The notes: generated from the letters alone by a model not told the origin. 64,000 bases of DNA from Plicaturopsis crispa FD-325 SS-3 (GCA_000827205.1 KN832554.1:1238345-1302344); one strand, 5' to 3'. Positions 31,705 to 45,980 are shown, numbered from the stretch's first letter. Made by a program: numbers and translations.

Positions 31705-33519
31705 ATGGCCAGGGACCTAGAGCAGCTCGCGGCGGACGGAGTCACTCCTTTCAGTCCGCCTGAACTCGTCGAGCATGAGCGCAGAAAGATACTTGTGGAG
31801 GTGGAACGACTCGAGGCGTCGATACTATCTCTAAAATCCTCGTGGAACGCCCTCGTGCCCATCTCGAAATTGTCCCCGGAAGTCCTCTGCGAGATATTCT
31901 CCTGGTACCGCTGCACCCACGAAGAGGATTTTCCCGTAAAAGTAACGCATGTCTGCAAACACTGGCGTGCAACTGCGCTCGCGCACGCGAGACTTTGGAA
32001 TCGCGGCCTTCCAGCCCAAAACATTGATTGGACTCGGGAGCTGCTCGTCCGTTCCAAGGGTGTACCTTTGGTGGTCGATCTTAAATGCTATTTCCAGGAA
32101 GATGACCATGATCGAGAGTCTGCCGAGCTGGTGCTGTCGCCCGTATCAAGAGTCGGGAACCTGCGCGTCACGGGCGGCTGGGACTCTGTTTCAGCACTGC
32201 TTCGGGGCGTATCCGGGCCTGCGCCTTTGCTAGAGTGTCTTCACCTAGACTGTGGATCCTTAGGCAATGCAGGAAGTGACTATCCTCCACTCCCGGAGTC
32301 ATTCTGCTCCATAATGACCCCCAAATTACGGCGGCTCTTCTTGTCTTCATGCCCTCTCGGCGTTTCGTTGGACTCGTTGTCTATCGAGAACCTCAGTCAC
32401 TTGACTCTTCGCCACATGTCTCCATTTTCCGGGGAAACGATCGCCCAGATACTCAACGTGCTCGCGAAGTCGCCGACGGTTGTGGAATTGGAATTGGGGT
32501 GCCACAAGTGCGTTCCGGGCGACGATGCGCAAACTAGTTCATGGCAGATCGACCTCCCTTTCCTTTCTAGCTTGAAAATCGGCATTCCGTTGTGGGCATG
32601 GACTCGTTTAGCTCGACACATATCGTTTCCTGTATCCACCACCGTCGATCTGTGTTTGGCCCGGACACAGGAAAGCGCTTGGGAGCTTACCGTTCCTCTT
32701 CCCATCTCCCTTCCGCCTTCCAGCTCGCGCGACCCTCGTGATCCTTCTGCCTCCTCATATTCAACGGAGGTACATGGCCTTTGGATCGTCACAGGCCCTC
32801 GGAGCTGCGTGCAATCCTGGGGGGCCGGGTCAGCCGTGGATTTCGATGCGGCACCTCGGATGAGCGTGGCGTTGGACCAACGCTCCGACCGAGATACCGC
32901 AAAGTTCGTGGCGGACCTATGCAGCAAGCTCCAGCTGACGGTAACAGCGTGCGCTATATGGAATGATAACCAAGACTCTTAATGTGGTGGTGTTGTCTCA
33001 AAGACTACGGTAAGTACACAGTGGAACTCTACAAAATAAGTTCCCACGGTCAGTAAGTACGCGTCGTGCTACACAAGGTCATTAACCTTTGTCAGACGGA
33101 GTTGCGCACCGTGGTCCGTCACCATCTCCGGTATCGGCACCCTCGAGGCACCACAATGGATCGGCATGTTCCAGCGCTGCGCGCTCGCGGACCATGTCGT
33201 GATGAGGGGGCCCAGGGCCCGCCCTTTTCTCCAGGGCTTCATCGACGCCCTGCCAGCGGCGGCCCTGGTCGTGTCATCCAAGACGCTGGAGACGGAAGCC
33301 AATGCGGAGCATTTCCTACCGGAGCTTCGCGTTATCGAGATTATGGAGGTCAACTTTGGCCCCACGCGGGGGTTCCTCGAGCTCGGTCGCCTTCGCGATG
33401 TATTGAAGACTCGTGCGGACTATGGCATGCCGGTGGAGACGCTTCGCTTCACCAGATGTCAACGCTTTGGCCAGGCGGATGCCTACAGATTCAACGGCAT
33501 CGTTAAAGTCGAATACTGA
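31705..33519 (+). CDS. F-box-like protein, second of a pair (3' structure uncertain)
   Basis: It starts MARDLEQLAADGVTPFSPPE. The F-box-like domain is at PISKLSPEVLCEIFSWYR ... VTHVCKHWRATALAHARLWN, very close to the upstream paralogue in spacing. The long Leu-rich body runs open to a TAA at 32980-32982. The paralogue's last quarter reappears downstream in another frame (PQWIGMFQRCALADHVVMRG ... LRDVLKTRADYGMPVETLRF, stop 33519). An intron between about 32940 and 33095 should join them, but the obvious donors (32941, 33010) and acceptor (TTTGTCAG, 33095) do not give a clean frame. Either my splice choice is wrong or this copy has a damaged 3' end. Confidence 0.65.
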
Positions 33520-33737
33520 TATCGTCAAGGCGGGCGGGGACTGCTGTTTTTCCCCAAACTATTTGTTGAACTCAGACTTGTTGTTAGAGTTTCGGTGTCC
33601 ACTTCTTGCTATCGAGGTTGTGCAGAGTTTCGAGGTTTAGGGCGGGCGTTATGGCGATTCATAGGAATGGTATTTACTGTACAGTGTACACTGTTGTAAC
33701 ATTCAAGCTTGAATATTTGAATACCCGCGCTGGTCCA

Positions 33738-36700
33738 TCACGACGGAGCGGTAGCGTCCACAAGGATATTCCTCCGAATAATCGCAATATCCTCATCCCC
33801 AAAACCTACATACTTCTTCAGATACCCATCCACCCCACCGTATTTCTCCTCCAACAAACGCAGAAATGCAATCATAGTTTCCGGCCTGTCATATCATTTG
33901 AGCATAACGTCGATCGCCGACGAGAGGTCGGATGGATGGATGCGCACCGACAGGAAAACATGTTCAGCGCAGCCTCGTTATTCGACGCGAATATCGGTTC
34001 CCTTGCTAGGCGTTCCATGACCATGGCCCGGGAGGGCTCCCGGCCCACGCGGGTGAGGGCGTAGTCTTCCGCTATAACGGAGTCGGGGACGTCTGCGAGC
34101 TGCGTGCATTCCGTTAGAAAAGCCGAGCATTGGCAGAGGTTGGAGCGTGCCTTGAGAATGAGGGCGGCTATAACGCCGGTCCTGTCCTTCCCGGCTACAC
34201 GTGCGGCATGTCAAGCAGCGTATTTCAATCTGGGGGTGTAGGGGAGGGAAATTACCGGTGCAGTGGAATAGGCGGCCCTCGTTTGGCTTGTCGCGGACGT
34301 GTCGGAGGATGGCGCCGAATGCAGGGCCGCCATGGTCGAGTATTTGTGAGTACAGCTCCATGAACGCCTACATGCAAACGAAATCTTAGTTAGCACAGGT
34401 ACAGATTTCGACTTGAGTCCCTCACTTCTGTCTTGCCACTGGCGTACAGCTGATAGCGTCTGCACTTGGTATGAACAGGCGCTCTCTGGACAGCACGCGC
34501 AGACGTAGCACGTACTTACTTCGCCATCATCTCTGGGCTGTAATCTTCCGTCTTGAACACAGGTGCTAATTTCGATGTAAGTTGGGCATAGGGAGGAGCA
34601 GGATGCGCTACGGACCTCTCTCGATATCCACGCCGTCTATGCTTGGTATCGGGGTGTCGTATTTCGCGATTTCGGTATCCGATCTTAGATCGAAGACCTT
34701 TGCAATGTTCAAGTCTCGCATCTGCGCCTTCCCTAGTAAAATATTGAGGGTCAGCTTTGTCTTTGGGAAGCAACAGGTGGACCCGTCAAAACTGGAACGC
34801 AGGGCGCGAGACACGAAAGTGACTGGGATGGATGATGGTGGGTGCTGAGGCTAGCTACACGTCGTATATCTACTGGAAAAGACTCCGAAAACCCCTGAAT
34901 GCACTCCTCCTCACACCTAATCGCGCTCTCTCCTCTGCCTGCAGGTGAACTCGAGGCATGGAGTGACTACTCCATGTGCCCCCCCACGAAAATGCGACGG
35001 CCGCGTCGCCCGCGGGACCTAAGACCTAAGACCTGCGCTTCCGGAGGGTCATAGAGTGCGTTCCTCCCCTGCGTCCCCGCTCCTCGTTGTCGTCGGGTGA
35101 AGGGGCATCCCCCAATGCACCCGCTTCGCTAGGAACATCGGATGAAGGGGCATCCCCCAGTGCATCCGTGTCCCTGCGGGAATCGTTGCCGTCAGGCGAA
35201 GGGGCGTCCCCCAGTGCGCCTGCTTCGCGAACGACAGCGGATGAAGGGGCGTTCCCCAGTGCATCCTCGTCGCTGCGGGTATCGTCATCCTCAGGCGAAG
35301 GGGCATCCCCCAGTGCGCCTGCTTCGCGGTCCGTTACGGGCGAAGGGGCGTTCCCCAGTGCGCCTGTACCGTCGCGGTCGGTGATCGTGTGCTCCTGTGT
35401 GGGAGCACCCGTCTCGGGGGCCTCCGTGTCGTGATCAGACACGTCGCCCACGTCGAGGAAGGTGTCGGCCATGCCGGCCTCGTTCCACTCCTCTTCTGTC
35501 ATTGCGGTGGCTGTCGCGGGGTTGTTGGCGCATGCTGCGAGTAAGTCGGCTTGCTGCTGGGCAAGCCTTGTACCTGGCCGTGGCGTGAATGTTCGGAGGC
35601 GTCGTGCGCTAAAGCGCCCTTTCAGTGGCGTGCCGTCGAGGGTCTCGAGGAGGTATGAGTTCCGCAGTCTCTGCTTTACGCGTCGAGGGGCGGACCAGCG
35701 CGGTATGAGCTTTTTCAGGGTAGTCATGTTGTAGTCGAGCGCATTTCTGTAGACTTGAACGAGGCCGTGGTTGGGAAATATGACCTCGCCGGGGTGAGAG
35801 GCGAGAATGCGCTTGTCGAAGGCGGCCTTTCGGCGCTCGGCATGGTCGGCTATGAATGACTGTCCGTCTAGGCGTTGCTGGTCGGCGTACATGAAGTGGC
35901 GTTGCGCGTCGTCGACAGTGAGCTCGACGGCGTCTGTGTGCGGGCTTCGTTTCCTGGTGTTGATGATCAGGCTGAGCATGAGTTCCTTGGGTGAGTGGTA
36001 GAGCGCCGGCAGGATGCGGCGGTTGAGGAATTCGATGGCGGTGTCGAAGTGCTTTGGCCAGCTGCTCGGTATCGTGTTAGGATCCACCTCCTTGTACGCG
36101 TCCTCGCCGAGGTCTGGGCAGCACAGGCGCTTCAGGCAGCTGAGCAGGATCTTGTTTGAGTTTTCGACGAGTCCGTTGACCCAGGGGGAGTACGCGGCGA
36201 CGACTTCGCGGCGAATTGCCCGTGATTCGCAGTACTCGGCGACTTCCTTGTTGTTGAAATGGGAGCCGCCGTCGGTCATGAATGTATCGGGGGCTGTGAA
36301 ATTCTGTACGATGCTAGAGAGGCCGTGGATGGTGGTTTTGGCCGTGCCGTGGGTCTTGTATTTGAATCCCCAGATGTGCTGGGAGAAGACGTCGACGTAG
36401 AGGGCGACTGTGTGATATCCGGAGGCTTTGGGAAGGGACAGGTAGTCGGCTACGATGAGCTCGAATGGATGTCGTCGGGTAAGCGGCTCGAGGAGGGCGT
36501 GCATATGCGTGCCTCCGTCTCCCTTGCATCGTCCGCATTGCGTGAGGGCGGTGACGATCGACTGATCTAGACGAGGGCTACGGATGCGGTTTAGCAGCTG
36601 CATTTTGATGAGGTCGCGGTGCAGGTGTATGTGGCCATGCTCCGTGCGGGCAAGCTCTGTGGCTTCGGCTTTCGTTACGCACTCTACCCTCGGTTGCGCG

Positions 36701-39700
36701 CGTGCTGACTTCCCGTCGCCTACATACCATAACTTCCCGTCCTCGATCATGTACCCGAGTGCGCGGTGGCGTGCGCGTCTCCTATCGGCGGGGCTGCTGT
36801 CGGAGTCGAGGTTGTTGAGCGCTTTGATGACTTCACAGTACGTGGCCTCGTTCTTGAAGCGGTCGAGGAGCGCGGTCGTCTCTGGGTTGACGGTGACCTG
36901 GAACAGATCGTGGACGAGACCTGTCGCAACCTCCCAGTCCTCACCTACTGACCAACTGCTCCCGTCTCCTTCGCTGTAGTCCTCGCGGTTGTCGTACATC
37001 CTGCTGATGCCGTCGACTGGGTTTGATGCTCCAGGTCGGTGGCGAACAGCTCGGATGTCGTGGGCAATGACACCGTCTCGCCAGCGCGCGTGGTGGATGT
37101 TCAAGTCGTCGCTGTTAAGGACATCTCGCAGCGCCTGGCAGTCAGTTTCGAGCTCGATGGGTGATCCCCATATGATATCCGAGAACTTATCGAGGCAGAA
37201 TTTGAGTGCGGCAAATTCGCAGAGGAACGGTTTGTAGCGTTCCTCCGACTTGGACGTGCGCTTGGACGCGAAGGCGATGGGGTGGAGTTCTGTCACGGTT
37301 TTGCCGTTGGGCAGTGTTCTGGTGAAATACTGCGAAACACTGCCGCCGTATCCCTTCTTGCAGCCGTCTGTCGTGACTATGAAATGTGAGCCATCAAACT
37401 TCGGTGAGCGGCGAACGGGTGCGGAGGTCATCGCTGCTTTAACGTCGATGAACGCCTTCTGGTGCTGTGCAGTCCACCTCCCAGCGAGCGACTGGCTCTT
37501 CAGCGCGTTCTGGTATGTGTGCTTTCCTTTACCGCTGGTTTTGGGGATGTCGGCGTTGCGGAGCAGGTCGCTCAGTGGTTGCGCGAGACGTCCATAGTCG
37601 GGGCAAACCTTGCGGTAGTGGTTTGTGAGCCATATGAAACCCGCGAGTCCCTTCAGGTCTGTCGGTGTCTCCCAGTTGACGATAGCGGAGATCTTGGACA
37701 GGTCGGTGCTGACGCCGTCAGGTCCGACGTTGTCGCCTGCGAACTTGGCTGTCGTCATGAAAAGCTGTGTTTTGGCGGCGGACAGAGACAGGTTGGTGCT
37801 CCGTATGCGGTTGAAGAGGGTGCGCAAGTCCCGCATCTTGTCATTGAAGACGTCGCCCGCAATGCCGCCGTCGTCGACGAACAGCTGGCATAGTGTGCCT
37901 ACGAGGTCTCCAAGTGCGTTAGCTGTCATGCCGGCAAAACGTGATGGTGCACCTGTCAGTCCGAACGGCATGCGTAGGTACTTGAAGTAACCCCGTCCCG
38001 CTACATAGAAACATATGTAGGGTTGGTCTTCTTCAGCGATTGGGCACGCATAGAACCCGGAGGCGAAGTCGAAAATGGTTATCCACCGGTGTCCTGCCAG
38101 GCTCTGCTGTTTGGCTGGTATGTCACCTTGCGGCATGGGCGGTACTGTCGTGCGGTCGTTCAGGGCCTTGAAACTCTGGCAGATGCGCCATTTCTTCTGG
38201 GTCGGGTGTGGCTCTGCGGGCGGCGGTGAGGTGTCGCGGGGAGGTAAGTCGAATTTGGAGGGGAGTCCGTTTGCGATGCACTCGTCGTTGACCTTGTGTT
38301 TTAGTTCATCGAGCGAGAGGCCTTTGGTTGTGTGGGCCTTCTGGGCCAGCACAGTGTTACCGCAAAATTTGACGTCCTCCGCGGCAATTGGGGCGATAAT
38401 TTTGGCGTCGAGCATTGAATTGATATGGTCGAAGAAATATTCCTGTTTCTCTCCGAACAGAGGCTGCTGGTGGACCTTCCAGGGAATTTTTGTGTCCGGA
38501 GGCAAGTTCAAGTGGTGAGTGGCGCCGTTCACGGGTTTGACTTCGCTCACCGACATTGCAAAGCAATCGGCGAACTCCATGACCAGTTTCCGTACTTCAT
38601 CTCGCTCCTCCTCGGTCAGATCGGGCCCGATGGTTATCTCGGACAGTAGTTTCTCGATGCGTTCCGCTTTGAACGGTTCCGTGTGGCGCGTGTACACGTC
38701 GCCGTTTGCGGGGGCGCGTACGTCGGGCAGCTCCGTGTCGTGCCAGAAGTCATGCGCGTCCGCTTCAGTGCTGGTGAAGAAGAAATTGGGTGCGCTGTCG
38801 ACGTCGGGCACTTCTTCGACAGTGGTTCTGTGTCTTGGCGGTGGCGCGTCTTCCTCGTCATCGTCCCCGTTGTCGATCTCCGCGAGGTCTGGGCAGTCAA
38901 TGTACTCGTCGTCAATACACTCGTTAAGCTCGGAGGATTCGACTTCGGGCTTGACTTCCCTGGCGGGGGCCTCTGTGTCCCCCGTTGCGTCTGCACGTGT
39001 TTGGGCTTTGCACGCCCTGTTTCGCTCCCTCATCCATGAGTTCCACCCCTTCCATGCCTGCCCTCGTGCGCGACCCTCTTCCGATATGATGCGCGGATGT
39101 GGTGGCTCATCGAAAGCCGTGAGGTTGAGAATGTCCGAGTCGATGTTGTCGGCCTCGTTGGTCGGTTTGTAGGGGCATCCTGCGGGGGCCTGTAGCGATG
39201 ATGCTTGCACTGCCTCGTCATTCCGTTCTGAGGCTTCAGATTGAAAGGGTGGGGAGACTTGCCTGACGGGGGATGCGCCTTCCCCCGTTTCTCGTGCGCG
39301 CGTGTTTGTGCCTGAGACAGGCGGCACAATGCCTTCCACGGGTCCTGCTTCTCCCTCCGTGTGACTAGTGATCTCGTTGTGCAGCTCCGTCGTGGTGCCG
39401 GCGGCCGAGATGGTGATAGTGTCGGTTGTGTACTCGTGGGTGGCCTCGAGATCAGTGAGGAGCGGTTTGCCGAACAGCACTGTCCACGCCCCGTGGCTTG
39501 GGAAGATCTCGAACGATCCAAGCCCGCGGACTCCCTGTACTTCTATCTGGCCGGTCCAGCATCCTCCTGAAGGGACGATGGATCCGTTTGCCATGCGTAG
39601 TTTGCGTGACGATACCGCTGCCTCCCCGAGTCGGTCGCGTACTTTGCTGAATGTGTCTGTGTCGATAGCGTTTATCATGGCGCCGTCGTCGAAGACACAC

Positions 39701-42231
39701 GGTAGCCCTATGACTTGGCTCCCGGGTCCCACGAAGGACACTGTGTGCACGAAAGGCTGGCTTTCTTTCGTGGCTTGGTTGTTTGCGCTCCCCACGGTAT
39801 ACAGGTCAGATGCTTCTATTAAGGCAGAGCTGGAGTCATACATGCATGCGTCTGGGATAACCGCTACGTCCGCCGGTAAAGCTCCCTTCTCCTCCGAGAT
39901 ACGCGCCGTGGGGGCCTCTGTCCCGTCCCCGACCGGTGCCTCGCTACGTTCGGGGACCTCTGAGGTCTCGATGGGTGGTGTGTGCGTGTTACGGACCGTG
40001 CATGTGTCACCTACACTGCCGGTCCGTTCCCATTTCCCGACTCGTCGTCAACCGGTTCAATCCAAGCGCCTCCACCTCCGCCGCTGTTCTGCTGCTCCCA
40101 ACCGTCATAACCGCCCTGGAAGGTGTACTCGTACCCCATTCCTTGCACCGGTGGCCACGGTGGCGCATACGCTGGGCTCCACATTGTGTTTCCGACGTAG
40201 TGAACCGGGGTAGGAGTCGGCGGTGGCGGTCGTCCGCCGTTCACCCGTCCCTTGAGGCTCGCCGCGATGGCGCGCCAGGCCCGTTCCTGTTCCGGTACTG
40301 GTTTGCCCGTGCACGCACTAGCCCTATGGAAAGGGACGGTGACCATGCCGCAGGCAAAGCACTCGCCGCTCCCGAGTGCCGCTGTGCCCGGGCGGAGCGG
40401 GAATGGTCTGGTTTCGCTCGGCCTCGAACCCATGTTGGCGTTGAACCAGGCCGCTTTGTCCTGCTCGTATCGGCGATGGCCCTCCGGCGTGTCGGGATGG
40501 TGGGTCGGGGCGTTGCGGGTGAGTGCGTACAGACGGCTGGCTTGGTTTGGGACGGGTGCCGGGCCGCCGTACGGCGTGTACGGGTTTGGCGGAGGTGTGC
40601 CTCGTCCGTAGGGCGGCATAGGGCTTTGGGGCGGTGTGTATCGTTGCGGTGGCGGTGTGTACTGTGGTTGGAACGGCGGTGACGTGTATGGTTGCTGCGG
40701 TGGGGGCGGCTGCTGCCGCTGCTGGTATCGAGGGTACTGGGGAGGTGTCGAGATGTGCGTCTGACCGAGACTGTAACGTATGGCGGCAGTGGGCGATGGG
40801 GGACGGGCCAAGCGCAACTGCTGCTGCTCGAAAGCCTCCAGCCGATCGATGCGTTGTTCCTCTGCGACGGCCAGCTGTAGTTCTTCGGCAGGAACACTGC
40901 GTACCGCTTTGCAGAAAGCGGCCCATTGCATGTGCCGCGCGCCGATCTTCTTTTGGAGGATGGCGGGCAGCTTGTGGCGCACCGGCGTGACGAGGAGGCC
41001 TTTGTCGTCTCCGACGGCTTTGGCGAGGCGCTCCACGTCGTTGGCCCAGACGACGTGGGTGTACTCCTCGAGTCCGTCGATCTCCACCTTTTGTCCCAGT
41101 TCCTCCTTCGTTAGAGTGCGACTGAGCAGTCGATCCTCCTTCTCGTCGATGGTGGGTCCCTCAGTGTCCGCTTCCGGCCATCGAGCCGTGAATGCAGCCA
41201 CTAAGGAATCCCAAGACGACTTATGGCTGTCGTCTAGTTTCTTGAACCATGCCGCCGCTTCGGAGCCCGTTTTCAGGTGTAGTCTGAACTTCCGAAGCTT
41301 CTGAGGGTCCTCCATGCCCTCCGTGAATGAGAGTTCTACCGTATTGAGGAAGTCATGTGGATCTGACTCGCCTGGGCGATAGTCCCCATAGAACGGGGTA
41401 AAGCTCGTGCTGGTGGTGGTCGCCATGCGTGGTTTTGCGGGCTTGACCTCGGGCTTTGGGCTCGACGTGCGCGTCAGGAGGCGAGAGGATGGTGCCGGGC
41501 TGCTCTGAGCGCTGGAGAGAGGCGACGAGTCTGATGATTCGAATGAAGACGTTTTGATGAACTGACCGCTTTTATTGCGGGGCGGGAGCTTTCTGGGTGC
41601 TATGGCGCCGGGGAGTGTATCTGTGCGAGGTCGAGGTTGGTTGGGAGTGGAAATGGTGAGGCGCAGACGGTAGCGGGTGGGACGATACTAGCAACGAGGA
41701 CGACGAAGAGAACAGCAGGAAAGCGGCGAGAGCGAAAGCAACGAAAACGGCGAAAGTCAGACGGCAGAAAAGACGACGAAACGAATCAAACAACGGAGGG
41801 GGACGGCGATGGGTCGAATCGCACTGTTGTCACCAGATGGACCCGTCAAAACTGGAACGCAGGGCGCGAGACACGAAAGTGACTGGGATGGATGATGGTG
41901 GGTGCTGAGGCTAGCTACACGTCGTATATCTACTGGAAAAGACTCCGAAAACCCCTGAATGCACTCCTCCTCACACCTAATCGCGCTCTCTCCTCTGCCT
42001 GCAGGTGAACTCGAGGCATGGAGTGACTACTCCACAGGTCATCACGTAGATACTATACGCGCCTTCTGGAGTGATCTTGGATATTTCTGCCGCGCGATAG
42101 AAACGTTTCGGCGCTATGGCATCAGAGTAGTAGGAGAGATCGCGAATGTTGGGTACACCGGATAACGAGACAAACGGCGGTTTGGACAGTATCTCTTGGA
42201 CATAAGCGGGGTCGAGCGGCTCCAGGTCCAT
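33738..42231 (-). CDS. Protein tyrosine phosphatase (Y_phosphatase3 type) split by a retrotransposon-bearing intron
   Basis: Predicted cytosolic dual-specificity/tyrosine phosphatase. The first exon (42231-42054) encodes MDLEPLDPAYVQEILSKPPF, then VSLSGVPNIRDLSYYSD, ending ITPEGAY. A 7,321-bp intron (42053-34733) follows. The rest starts at 34732 with RKAQMRDLNIAKVFDLRSDT, giving the expected IRD and FDLRSD motifs. The catalytic Cys loop HCTAGKDRTG (CX5R) is rebuilt across an ordinary GT..AG intron near 34250. The next intron (about 34130-34080) appears to start with GC (AAG/GCACGC) and has TTCTAACGG and GCAG. The last exon ends RRNILVDATAPS. Every exon needed for a family-length protein is present and in frame, so the gene may still work if the long intron is spliced. 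Confidence 0.85.
34778..34974 (-). repeat. 3' LTR
   Basis: 197 bp, TG...CA. Identical by eye to the partner LTR at 41838-42034. Confidence 0.95.
35026..39843 (-). CDS. Gypsy element pol region
   Basis: Part of the retroelement. In order: an aspartic-protease-like segment, reverse transcriptase (with the FVDD box), RNase H (TTDGCKKGYGG), the integrase zinc segment and catalytic core (VADYLSL, DGGSHFNNKEV, PWVNGLVENSNK), and a C-terminal tail. It lies in a different frame from gag, as is common in the family. Internal low-complexity repeats are at its C-terminal end. Confidence 0.9.
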   Translation of the reverse strand: MYDSSSALIEASDLYTVGSANNQATKESQPFVHTVSFVGPGSQVIGLPCVFDDGAMINAIDTDTFSKVRDRLGEAAVSSRKLRMANGSIVPSGGCWTGQIEVQGVRGLGSFEIFPSHGAWTVLFGKPLLTDLEATHEYTTDTITISAAGTTTELHNEITSHTEGEAGPVEGIVPPVSGTNTRARETGEGASPVRQVSPPFQSEASERNDEAVQASSLQAPAGCPYKPTNEADNIDSDILNLTAFDEPPHPRIISEEGRARGQAWKGWNSWMRERNRACKAQTRADATGDTEAPAREVKPEVESSELNECIDDEYIDCPDLAEIDNGDDDEEDAPPPRHRTTVEEVPDVDSAPNFFFTSTEADAHDFWHDTELPDVRAPANGDVYTRHTEPFKAERIEKLLSEITIGPDLTEEERDEVRKLVMEFADCFAMSVSEVKPVNGATHHLNLPPDTKIPWKVHQQPLFGEKQEYFFDHINSMLDAKIIAPIAAEDVKFCGNTVLAQKAHTTKGLSLDELKHKVNDECIANGLPSKFDLPPRDTSPPPAEPHPTQKKWRICQSFKALNDRTTVPPMPQGDIPAKQQSLAGHRWITIFDFASGFYACPIAEEDQPYICFYVAGRGYFKYLRMPFGLTGAPSRFAGMTANALGDLVGTLCQLFVDDGGIAGDVFNDKMRDLRTLFNRIRSTNLSLSAAKTQLFMTTAKFAGDNVGPDGVSTDLSKISAIVNWETPTDLKGLAGFIWLTNHYRKVCPDYGRLAQPLSDLLRNADIPKTSGKGKHTYQNALKSQSLAGRWTAQHQKAFIDVKAAMTSAPVRRSPKFDGSHFIVTTDGCKKGYGGSVSQYFTRTLPNGKTVTELHPIAFASKRTSKSEERYKPFLCEFAALKFCLDKFSDIIWGSPIELETDCQALRDVLNSDDLNIHHARWRDGVIAHDIRAVRHRPGASNPVDGISRMYDNREDYSEGDGSSWSVGEDWEVATGLVHDLFQVTVNPETTALLDRFKNEATYCEVIKALNNLDSDSSPADRRRARHRALGYMIEDGKLWYVGDGKSARAQPRVECVTKAEATELARTEHGHIHLHRDLIKMQLLNRIRSPRLDQSIVTALTQCGRCKGDGGTHMHALLEPLTRRHPFELIVADYLSLPKASGYHTVALYVDVFSQHIWGFKYKTHGTAKTTIHGLSSIVQNFTAPDTFMTDGGSHFNNKEVAEYCESRAIRREVVAAYSPWVNGLVENSNKILLSCLKRLCCPDLGEDAYKEVDPNTIPSSWPKHFDTAIEFLNRRILPALYHSPKELMLSLIINTRKRSPHTDAVELTVDDAQRHFMYADQQRLDGQSFIADHAERRKAAFDKRILASHPGEVIFPNHGLVQVYRNALDYNMTTLKKLIPRWSAPRRVKQRLRNSYLLETLDGTPLKGRFSARRLRTFTPRPGTRLAQQQADLLAACANNPATATAMTEEEWNEAGMADTFLDVGDVSDHDTEAPETGAPTQEHTITDRDGTGALGNAPSPVTDREAGALGDAPSPEDDDTRSDEDALGNAPSSAVVREAGALGDAPSPDGNDSRRDTDALGDAPSSDVPSEAGALGDAPSPDDNEERGRRGGTHSMTLRKRRS
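35087..35390 (-). repeat. In-frame minisatellite at the pol C-terminus
   Basis: Alternating 60-70-bp units, each containing GAAGGGGCATCCCCCAGTGC or a close variant on the + strand. They encode repeats of EAGALGDAPSP and DALGNAPSS. Its role is unknown. Confidence 0.75.
40011..41426 (-). CDS. Gypsy element gag region
   Basis: Part of the retroelement. It starts MATTTSTSFTPFYGDYRPGE and has the helical retrotransposon-gag segment (AAAWFKKLDDSHKSSWDSLV), a long Pro/Gln/Tyr-rich stretch and a Cys-rich segment near the end (CFACGMVTVPFHRASACTGK) that may be an atypical zinc knuckle. Confidence 0.88.
   Translation of the reverse strand: MATTTSTSFTPFYGDYRPGESDPHDFLNTVELSFTEGMEDPQKLRKFRLHLKTGSEAAAWFKKLDDSHKSSWDSLVAAFTARWPEADTEGPTIDEKEDRLLSRTLTKEELGQKVEIDGLEEYTHVVWANDVERLAKAVGDDKGLLVTPVRHKLPAILQKKIGARHMQWAAFCKAVRSVPAEELQLAVAEEQRIDRLEAFEQQQLRLARPPSPTAAIRYSLGQTHISTPPQYPRYQQRQQPPPPQQPYTSPPFQPQYTPPPQRYTPPQSPMPPYGRGTPPPNPYTPYGGPAPVPNQASRLYALTRNAPTHHPDTPEGHRRYEQDKAAWFNANMGSRPSETRPFPLRPGTAALGSGECFACGMVTVPFHRASACTGKPVPEQERAWRAIAASLKGRVNGGRPPPPTPTPVHYVGNTMWSPAYAPPWPPVQGMGYEYTFQGGYDGWEQQNSGGGGGAWIEPVDDESGNGNGPAV
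41838..42034 (-). repeat. 5' LTR
   Basis: 197 bp, identical by eye to the 3' LTR. The four bases after it (CAGG) repeat those before the other LTR. Confidence 0.95.
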
Positions 42232-42435
42232 TGTATGTAGGTAGCGCAGAATAAAGTACTGAGACGTTGAAAGCTGAAGCTTGAAGCGTCGACGGTGGCG
42301 GCGGGAGGCAAGAACGCAATATCGCGCCACAGGCCCCGTGTTTCTGCTTCAGGGCAAGTCTTCTCGTGTCGAACGTAAGAAATTTGGTCGCGTCCCAGAC
42401 TTGGCTTTCACAAAATCTCTGTTCTCGCCTTCATC

Positions 42436-45769
<3,334 letters not shown>

Positions 45770-45980
45770 TGTTTCTGACTGTCTCCACTCGCACCTGTTA
45801 TCTGCACTTGCTTTCCATGTTGCAACTTTATTGTACAAGTGTTTGATTGTACGCAATAGCCTCGGCGGCATGTACCCGTAACTATCTAATTTTTCACCGA
45901 TGTTCTTTGGTCAAAGAATGATTTTACAAGATGCGCTAAATGTACAATGGGAGGCCAAGAAGTACTGTACATGCTCGAGA

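Larger units (their letters stand above)
34778..42034 (-). mobile_element. Ty3/Gypsy LTR retrotransposon, 7,257 bp, recent, looks whole
   Basis: Two 197-bp direct LTRs (TGGACCC...TACTCCA) bound the element, and they read as identical throughout. Target duplication is CAGG, or ACAGG if the shared A is counted. Order on the minus strand: 5' LTR, gag region, pol (protease, reverse transcriptase, RNase H, integrase), a purine-rich tract (about 34992-34975), 3' LTR. Reverse transcriptase before integrase places it in Ty3/Gypsy. Its orientation matches the host phosphatase gene, and it lies wholly inside one host intron. Identical LTRs suggest insertion too recent for substitutions to accumulate. 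Confidence 0.95.

Noticed and set aside
38519-39172. Plus-strand frames opposite the Gypsy pol region
   Set aside because: Antisense shadows of a long coding region, with no family resemblance.
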